Source: Nocardia cyriacigeorgica NBRC 100375
GTDB lineage: Bacteria > Actinomycetota > Actinomycetes > Mycobacteriales > Mycobacteriaceae
Direction of reading: 5' to 3'
Assembly: GCF_000308555.1 (NCBI RefSeq)
Contig: NZ_BAFY01000217.1
Coordinates: 1-40,333, forward strand
DNA length: 40,333 nt
Part shown: in pieces, positions 1 through 20,700 of the stretch
Layout of the letters: each line of letters opens with the position of its first letter
Position numbering within the stretch: the first letter of the stretch is position 1
Notes under the pieces: model-generated
Seen by the model: the letters and a program-made list of their open reading frames with translations, nothing else
What the model was told of the DNA's origin: nothing
Database searches by the model: none
Translations under genes and position numbers: made by a program

Positions 1-12724
<12,724 letters not shown>

Positions 12725-13105
12725 CCGTAACCTCGCTTCCGGAACACCACGCAAGCGCTCCCCGACGACACCCGGACAGGACGCTCACCTATCCAAGCGT
12801 GGCGTCCACTTCTCCGAGCTCAGTTCTCGTATCAATCAGACAAAAATGTTCATTGGCACTATCTGTCCGCCGGGCCACTTGTTACATGGGCACGACCGGA
12901 CCCGAGGTCGCCCACGCGGCACATCCGCGAACTTCGCTGCTGATCACCGAATCAATCTACCGTCGCCCTGGGCAGGGGACCAACCAACGCCCATAGCCTG
13001 CGCACATCGTCGCTGGCGGCGGGGCGCAACGGGGGTTGCGGAAGGTTTCCGGGGCACTCACCGCGGTTGCCGGGCGGGGGTGAGCAGAGCGACAGCGTCG
13101 CGGGG
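12725..13105. other. Gap upstream of the synthetase, no gene recognised
   Basis: This stretch must carry the promoter of the minus-strand synthetase gene. Around 12815-12900 it is more AT-rich than its flanks, but I cannot assign a convincing -35/-10 pair. I looked for an iron-box palindrome, as expected for a siderophore synthetase, and did not see one. Short open frames on the plus strand (for example 12846-13121) have arginine-rich, atypical composition and no good ribosome-binding site. Confidence 0.5.
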
Positions 13106-13126
13106 GCGGCTCTGGATGTGAGCCGC
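13106..13126 (-). terminator. Hairpin just after the abiEii stop codon
   Basis: GCGGCTC (13106-13112) and GAGCCGC (13120-13126) form a perfect 7-bp stem with a 7-base loop. On the minus strand it begins 4 bases past the abiEii stop at 13131. No U-tract follows, so this would be the U-less hairpin type often proposed in actinobacteria. Function is inferred. Confidence 0.45.
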
Positions 13127-13130
13127 GTCG

Positions 13131-13889
13131 TCATGCCATACGCACGATGCTCGCCCACGCCTCGCGGACATACCGGAGAGCTTCGGCCGCCGTCACCGTG
13201 AGCCGGGTCTGGGCCGACAACTCACGCTGCCAGGTCGCCTCGTTCGGTGGATCGGTGAACAGCGCTCCGGAGGGGTAGCGGTTCGTCGGACCGAACCGCC
13301 GAAACAGTTCGGCTGCGTCTTCGGTCACCGCGCCTTGGTCGGCCAGCAGCTTCAAGTCGTATAGATCGCGCGACGCTTTACGGTCCGCCCATGCAGCGGT
13401 CTTCCACGCCACGAAGGCCGGAGTTGTCGGAACGATCAGTTCGGCAGCGGGAGCGTCGGAATAACGCTGGACGATCTGTTGGCGCTCTGTGGGCCAGGCC
13501 GGGTAACCGGTTCTATTCAGCAGTTGCACCCGTACGGTCGCCCCAGCCGAAGTGGTGATCACCGCGGGCTGGGTATCGCGCACCTCGGTCAATGCGGGAA
13601 GCCATTGAAGAGCAGGGAACTCACGCCGTATCGCTTGAAGCAGCAGGCGCTCCATTCGCTCGGCTATCTGCTGTCGCGGGCCGAGCGCGATCAGATCAAT
13701 GTCCTCCGACAGCCGCCCGTCCGGCAGCACCGTCCGTGACAACGCCGTCCCACCGAAGAACAGAACGTCCTGGGCGAAGTCGCGACTGATGGCTCCAAGG
13801 AGGTGCGAGATGAGGTGGTCCCGGCGCACTTGTTCGACGGCAACGCCAAATTGAACTGCCACGCGCTGCTCTTCGGCGAAAGTGAGCAT
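13131..13889 (-). CDS. abiEii: AbiEii/MenT-family nucleotidyltransferase toxin
   Basis: The 252-residue protein has the nucleotidyltransferase signature of the AbiEii family: FFGGTALSR near residue 45, followed by LSEDIDLI carrying the paired acidic residues for metal binding. A later block (KTAAWADRKASRDLYDLKLL) matches the family's conserved K...R..RDLYDL motif. Characterised mycobacterial MenT relatives add nucleotides to the 3' end of tRNA and stop translation; earlier AbiE work described abortive phage infection. The ATG at 13889 lies one base after the antitoxin stop, so the two genes are almost certainly co-transcribed and translationally coupled. Target and nucleotide choice cannot be read from sequence. 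Confidence 0.9.
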   Translation of the reverse strand: MLTFAEEQRVAVQFGVAVEQVRRDHLISHLLGAISRDFAQDVLFFGGTALSRTVLPDGRLSEDIDLIALGPRQQIAERMERLLLQAIRREFPALQWLPALTEVRDTQPAVITTSAGATVRVQLLNRTGYPAWPTERQQIVQRYSDAPAAELIVPTTPAFVAWKTAAWADRKASRDLYDLKLLADQGAVTEDAAELFRRFGPTNRYPSGALFTDPPNEATWQRELSAQTRLTVTAAEALRYVREAWASIVRMA

Positions 13890-13890
13890 G

Positions 13891-14523
13891 TCAGATGGCT
13901 TCGAGCAGACGGTGCAGCGCAGACGTTCGCCGCTGCGCTGCCGCGAGCTGGGTGAGCAGACCGCGATCAGCCCTTGGCAACAACGCGTGCGCAGCGGCCC
14001 ATGCTTCATCGGGTAGCCCACCGAGTTCCGGGCGCGCAACGAGGTCGAGAACGGTCTGTTCGACACCGGTGATCCAGCCGGTTCCGAGGTCCCACCGATG
14101 TCGCTGAAGGTCGAGTTTGTCGACGTCGCGCCGCACAAAGTAGACCGTCGCGGGTCGGTCGGTCAGTTGCAGAGTGCTCCGGTGGCGGCTCGCTGCCACA
14201 ACCGCAACCGCCAGCGCGCGTGGGATCGCGCCGTGGACCCGAGCGGCCGACAGCCCGATAAGGGCTACCGACTCGACACCCTCGTCTGCGGCCGCGATAC
14301 CGAGCGCTGTCGGCTCGAGCTCGGGTAGCCACGTCGAACCGACGCGGTCATCGGGCACGGCGGCGTAATAGCCGGTGGCCACGCGGTGCAGAGCGCCTGC
14401 TCGGGCGAGACGCGCGATCTCCGGCCTCGGGTGCCGATAGGCCGCCGTAGCGTCGCGAGGACGCAGTATCCGTATCGGGCGTTGAAGCAACTCTGCTGGA
14501 GTTCGAGCGGGAACGTTCGGCAT
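13891..14523 (-). CDS. abiEi: AbiEi-family antitoxin and transcriptional repressor
   Basis: The 210-residue protein begins with a winged-helix segment (ATAAYRHPRPEIARLARAGAL, then a wing around RVATGYYAAV) as in AbiEi N-terminal domains. The C-terminal half (ALIGLSAARVHGAIPRALAV, then VTGVEQTVLDLV-type sequence) matches the AbiEi antitoxin domain. In the family the N-terminus binds inverted repeats in its own promoter and the C-terminus neutralises the toxin. The ATG at 14523 is preceded by GGAGGTG at 6 bases, a strong site. An upstream extension to 14736 is open but has no good initiation signal. It is the first gene of the operon, divergent from the toxin island. Confidence 0.88.
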   Translation of the reverse strand: MPNVPARTPAELLQRPIRILRPRDATAAYRHPRPEIARLARAGALHRVATGYYAAVPDDRVGSTWLPELEPTALGIAAADEGVESVALIGLSAARVHGAIPRALAVAVVAASRHRSTLQLTDRPATVYFVRRDVDKLDLQRHRWDLGTGWITGVEQTVLDLVARPELGGLPDEAWAAAHALLPRADRGLLTQLAAAQRRTSALHRLLEAI

Positions 14524-14536
14524 CACTGGCACCTCC

Positions 14537-14579
14537 GTAGGCCAAGAGCCTACTCTCATGCCAATCTTTTGGGCATTGG
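14537..14579. promoter_or_regulatory. abiEi: Two inverted repeats upstream of abiEi, candidate autoregulatory operator
   Basis: GTAGGC (14537-14542) and GCCTAC (14548-14553) form a perfect inverted repeat directly upstream of the abiEi ribosome-binding site. A second, CCAAT (14561-14565) with ATTGG (14575-14579), lies 7 bases further upstream. AbiEi proteins are known to bind inverted repeats in their promoter, so these are the natural operator candidates. The position between divergent genes means they could also influence the toxin gene at 14760. Confidence 0.5.
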
Positions 14580-14759
14580 GTGAGGTTGATTCTCTGATCC
14601 ATCGTCTGATTCCTGGAGCCGCAGGGCCCTGAGCCCGCAAGTCCGCACATATGACACCTGAGACTCCCTTCGATTTCGATGGAACCGAAGCCGGGTCCGG
14701 CGCGTCCATGTCTGCGTAGGTAAGTTCTGAGCGCAATCGGCGGAGTGGAGGGTTCTGGG

Positions 14760-17700
14760 GTGGGCATCGAGATTCCCGAGGCGTTGCAGTGGGCCGCGAA
14801 GTACGTCGTCGGGGCCGGTGATTGGCCCGAGGGCGATGAGACCGCGATGCGACGCATGGCCGATGCCTACACCAGCGCCGCGACCACTCTCGACGACCTC
14901 GGCGACGACGCCCAACGCCAAGTCAACCAACTACTCGCCGCACTGGACGGGCAGAGTGCGGATGCGATCGAGGCGTTCTGGAAGAAACTCGGCAACGACG
15001 AGGGAGCCCTGTCTGCGCTGACCGGGCTGTTGACCGATCAGGCCGACCTGGTCGATGACGGCGCCAACGACATCGAACACACCAAACTGATGATCATCGC
15101 CCAACTGGTGATCTTCGCCGTCGAAATGGCCGCCGCACTCGCCGCCATGGCCACCGGCGTCGGCGCACCCGCCGGCGCGGCCGCCGGAGCCGCCGCCCGC
15201 GTGGCCACCCAAGCCGCGATCCGGCTCACCATGCGGCAACTGCTCCAACGCATCCTGACCCGCGTGGTCAAAGAGGCCGCCCTCGGTGCGCTGGAAGAAG
15301 GCGGCCTCGACCTCGGCATCCGCCTGATCCAGGCCGCCAAAGGCGACCGAGAACTCTCCCGCGACGACTTCACCGCAGTGTGGCAATCCGCTGCCGGCGG
15401 CGCGATCGGCGGCGCCATCTCCGGCGGCCTCGGCCGCGAAGGCGGACTCACCAACGGCGTCGGCGAGACCGCCGGTGAAGGTCTCGGCAACGCCGTCGGC
15501 AACCGGGCCAAACAATTCGCCACCGACTACGCCACCGAAGTCGCCTCCGACATCGGCTCCCAAGCCGCCATGGCCGCCATCACCGGCGAAGAGTTCGAAC
15601 TATCCGCCGACACCTTCACCAGCGCCGCCGCCGGCGCCGCCCAAAACCAATTCGACCGCGGCGGAAACGACAGCGGCGACAACGGACCCGACGAAGGGCC
15701 GGACAACGACCCGGAATCCGGGAACAACGACCGCGAACCGCAGAACAACGACAACCCCGACCGCGGAGAGAACAACCCCAGCGGCAACAGCGATCGCGGG
15801 GAGAATCCACCGAACAACACCAGCAACCAGCCCGGCCAAACCACCCCGGCCAACAACGCGGGCAACGGCGGCGACCAGGGCGGGAACAACCCCGGCCTCA
15901 ACAACCAGCCAGGCCAAACCACTCCAGCCAACGCCAACGACAACTCGGGCAACGGCAACGAGCCGCCCACGCACACCCAACCCGACGGCGATCCAACCAA
16001 CTCCGGTAGCAACAACAACCCCACCGGAACTGGTGAGAACCCGCCCGCAAACACCAATCCGAACGCCGCCGACGAACCCGGCCAAACCGCGCCGGCCAAC
16101 GCCGACAACAACACCTCCGGCAACGGCGACGAACCACCCGCCCGCACACAACCAGACGGCGACCCGCCCAACACAGCCGGCAACAACAACCCCTCTCAAA
16201 CGAGCCCCACGGGCGACTCGAACACCCCGAACAGCACCGGCAACCCAGATGCCGGAAGCAACCACCCGCCGAGCCAACAACCGTCCGGCACCGACAGCAG
16301 CGGTGACCAGGGCAGCGGCGCCACCAACCCGCCCGCCGACCAGCCGCGTTCCACCGCACCCACAGCCGACGAACCCGGCAACGCCACTTCTGGCGACAAC
16401 CCCGCAGGCACCGGTTCACCGGCCCAGCCCAGTTCCCTCGACCTGCCCACCCAAGACCCCTCCGCACCACAGTCGACGCATCCGGTCCAAGACCCCAACT
16501 CCCCGGGCCTGCCGCCACAGGACACCTCGGCCGGTCCTACCCAGCCGAACCAGTCGGGCATCCCTCAGCAAGCGCCGACCGAACCCGGCACCTCTACTCA
16601 GCAGAACCAGTCGCCATCAACTGGTGCCCAGCCGACTGCGCCCACGGCTCCCTCCGCCCCGTCTGCCCCCGCGTCCCCTGGCGACCCGTCTCAGTCGAGG
16701 CCGAACTCCACCACCGCACCGGACAGCCCATCCGCGACACAGCCGAGCCAGTCCGCTCCCACCGCCCCGGCGAACCAGCCATCCCGCCCCGGCGACCAAA
16801 CACAAGACACCCCTGCCGGCTCCTTGGACCTTCCCGGCCAGGATTCCCCCACCACCTCTCCCGGTCAGCCGAGCCCGCTCGATCTCCCGAGCCAAGATCC
16901 CGCGCCGTCCCAGGAGCCGACCCCGCTCGACCTCCCGCGTCAGGACCCTGCACCCACTCGGGAACCCACTCCACTCGACCTCCCCGACCAGAACCCCACA
17001 CCTGGTCGCGCCGACGACCCCCTGAACCTCCCCGACCAGGATGGTCAACCCACCCCAGCCCCGCGTCCCCTGGACCTGCCACCCCAGGACGCCCCCGCCG
17101 AGCGGACCCCGAGCCCACTCGACCTGCCGGACCCGAACTCCCCGACCGATCCCGACGCACAGTCCACCACCGGCGCTCCCCTCACCACCGCCGCGCCCGC
17201 CAACACCACCGCCGCGGCCGCGACAGCCACCGCACCCACGCTCGACGGGGGCGCGCAGTCGAACTCCCCGTCCGCCACCGGCACCCCCACACCACCGTCC
17301 ACCCCGCCCGCATCTCCACAGAGCCCCACTCCCACAACACAACCGGGGCCGAACCCGCAAGCCGGCGGCACCACATCCACACGCCCCACCCCGTCGGCCA
17401 ATGGCCCTGCCCGACCGACCACACCGCGCCGCAACGACCCCGGCACGCAGACGAACTCACCCACCTCGACCGGTTCCGACACACCCACCTCGACAACACC
17501 GCCCTCGCCCCAGCCGGCCGACACCCACGCCACACCCCCACCCAACCGCCCCGGCTACGACCCCACCATCCACAAATACGTAGCCCACTTCAACGACGGC
17601 CGCCCCATCCCCCGCGACCCCTTCTTCGCCGGCGAATACAACCCCCACATCGGCCGCTACCAACCCACCGAAGCCGAATTCCAAACCGAACGAGCCCAAC

Positions 17701-20700
17701 TCGCCGCCAACCCACCCGCGCCAGACGCGCCCGAGCACAACCCGCCCACGTCAGACCACACCCGCCCCGATCCGACAGCAACCAACTCGGCCGAGCCCAC
17801 TCGCACCGAAATCGGCACCTCTTCAGGCCCAGCCCCGTCACTCAACGACGGCATCCCTGCCACCGGAGCTCCAACAAACACAACCCCCGCCTCCGCCGAC
17901 CTCCACGATTTCACCAACCTCGAAGCCCACCGTGCTCGCACCCAACTCCCGAGCTGGTGGCCCAACCCTGCCCGGGGTCAAGCGAGTAGCTCGCCCGACC
18001 CCGCCCAATCTCCGAGCCCCTTCACGCCAAACCAGCAGCGCCCGACCCCAACCTTCCCGGACGCCCGCGCCCCCGAATCCACCCCACCCCCATCCCACAC
18101 CCGGAACGAATCTCCTTCGGCGCCAACCCAGGACCGCCGCACCTGGTCCACGCCTACGCGCCCCGAAACGACCGCTACCAACACGACGGATCAGCGTGGA
18201 ATCCCGGCTGATCCCCACAATGGATTGCCTCCCCACAACCAACCCCGACACGACCAGTCGCGCCCTTTCATACGCGAATCAACCGCTCCGGCAATCGATT
18301 CCAACCCCGGCAGTACACCGCCGCGCCGCATTTCTCAGAACCCGACCACCACACCCCAATCGACGACTCCTCATGACCCCGCCCGCGCCCCAGAGCAACC
18401 CCGCGAAGACCGCACACCCGACCCTGGCCGAACGCCCAACCCCAACCACAACTCGCCAGGCCAACACCCTCACTCGCGGCATCCGCAGCACGACACGCCA
18501 CGCAACCAGCCACCACGACAAACACCTGCCGAACAGGCGCGCGCGGCCCGGGAGTTCTTCCGCAACCAACCGCCGGTCGATGGTCGGACCACAGCGGTGG
18601 CGGCAACCGGCACCCGCTACACCGGCGGTCGGCCATCCTACGATGTGCGTCGCCATCGCCTCGCATCCGGCGAGCACGTCTCGGTCGTCACCATCCGTGT
18701 CCACCTCATACCCGGGACCGGCGTTACGCCGGACGACATGCGTCGGCTCATGGCCAGAACCGAGCAAGGGGTCGACCGGTCTCTGAACACCGCGCCCCAA
18801 CTGCTCAGTCACGACCGACTTCTCATCGACGTCGTCTTCACCAACGACCCCTCCGATGCTCACCTCCGAGTCGATACGAGCCACCGAGATCAGGGCAATC
18901 GCCGCGCATGGTCGCTAAGGGATACCGAGCAAGCTCTCACTGACAACATTCGCCAGCATATGGGCCTGATGCCCACCGCAACCGACGCAGATCCCACGCT
19001 TTCCCCGGACGAACTGCGCCAGATCAGCAATGACATCGCCTCGGCCAACACCGGCCCCCGTTTCACCAACCCGGCCGACACCCGGATCGAGGGCCCACTT
19101 CGACTGGACTACATCGAAAGCCCACAATTCCAGGCCGACGTCGAAGACTCCCTGCGCGATGGAAACCAGTTCACGACGGGCGCGGATCCCCGAACCCATC
19201 CGTACGGCAGGCTGATCAACGACGGCGGCCCCGACTTCCGCGGACGTAGCAACAACTGTCTCGACTGCGCTGTGTCAGCGCTGTCCTCGTTCTATGGGTC
19301 ACCCCAGGTCTCCGCACCCCGGTTTCCTGATCGGTTGCCCAACGGCAGCATCGATGAGCAAGGGGGCGAGCGTCACGGGCCGCAACGAGCCGCGAGGTGG
19401 CTCGGAGGCGAGTGGCGTACCTACGAAAACACAAATCAATCCATACCTCAGCAGTACGCGTCTCTGCACGCGTACATCGCGTCCCTCGGACCCGGATCTT
19501 CCGCGCTGGTCAACAGCTACTGGCCCGCGCTGGATGACGACGGAAACTGGGAGTTCGACGAGCATGGTCGACCGGTAATCGACGGTGGGCACTCCACTGT
19601 CATCGTTTTCCCGCCTGGTGCTAGCGGACCGGTGTGGTGGGATCCTCAGCACGGCACAACGTCTGACGCACCACCCGCCTCGCTTTATCAAAACGCATGC
19701 TCACTGATCTTTGTCCCAATTGACGCAAACGGAGGACCACATGCCGGAAACGTTGGAAACGCCGGAGCAAGTTCGGGAGTACCTGGCGAGGGCGCTCCGA
19801 ACGGACCGCAAGTTCCGAGTACTGCCGACTCAGTACGCCTGGGTGGTACAGGGAGTCCTGACACCGGAGGAGAGAGCGAGCGGCCAGGGGCTGGGCCTGG
19901 GGAACTACGTGGTCAACCGGCAGACCGGGGTGATCACAGCGCATTCCAGTCTGGCGCCCCAGACGATCGGGGAGATGTACGACGAAGCGATTCGGACCGG
20001 CCAACCAGTGCGGGGCTACCAGGTGTACCCAGCGACATGGAGGGTCCACATCGAGCGAACGAGGGAGACCCCCGCGGAGATCGAGTATCAAATACAGGCC
20101 GAATCACTGACGATGCCTCCGGCGGAACCCCCGGTCCAACGGCTGCTCACGATCAACAAACAGACTCTCAGCTATCACACGGACACCCGGGCAACTCACG
20201 TGACGTGCCGCGAAGCGATGGGATGGGCGGAAGCCCGCAGCCGGCAGAACGGGACCTGGCCACCGACGGGGACATTCGAGTTCTAGAGGACGCATCTTCT
20301 CCTGCGACAGACGCGCAGAGCTCCCAACCGACCCCACCCACCGAACACAACAACACCTCCGGGCCGAAACCCGCCGAGTCGCCAACCAGCAGCGCCTCAG
20401 CCGAGCCGGCCCGGCCCGGGATCTCACACGCCACGCCCGCACAGAGCACCACGCCGGCAACAGACGCACCACCCAGCCGCGATCGCGCGGAAGGCAGACT
20501 TCCTGACGCGCCAGGTCGAATCGAGCGGGGCACTCACCCGCATCAACAGACCCCTCCGCCTCAACCGCATACGCGGCCGCTCGATAACTCCCCACACCGA
20601 ACACCAGCCGACCCTGCCCGCGCAGCACGGCAGCACTGCCGCAACCAGCCACCAATCGACGGTCGCGTCACCACGGTCCCGTCAGCCCACACCGGCCGCC

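Larger units (their letters stand above)
18516..20286 (+). repeat. Tandem cassette copy 1: pre-toxin, Tox-PL, overprinted immunity gene
   Basis: This unit of about 1.77 kb is repeated at 20598-22341. Both copies start with a TPA-(D/E)-x-ARAAR segment and (N)QPPxDGR, then carry the same pre-toxin block (FNTAPQLL/LNTAPQLL, DRLLxDVxFT), the Tox-PL domain and the 181-residue immunity gene in the +1 frame. Protein-level similarity is high throughout, so a tandem duplication with divergence is the simplest origin. Confidence 0.85.

Noticed and set aside
12725..12960. Iron-dependent repressor box for a siderophore synthetase
   Set aside because: No 19-base palindrome of that type is visible upstream of the NRPS start.
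12846..13121. Possible 91-residue gene in the gap upstream of the NRPS
   Set aside because: Arginine-rich composition, no family resemblance, no clear ribosome-binding site.
14931..17738. Several minus-strand open frames opposite the toxin stem and linker
   Set aside because: Their Gly/Val/Arg-rich translations mirror the Pro/Thr/Asn-rich linker; no motifs or ribosome sites.
19680..19745. Programmed frameshift joining Tox-PL 1 to the nested immunity gene
   Set aside because: The nested gene has its own GGAGG and ATG at proper spacing, and no slippery run is visible at the junction.
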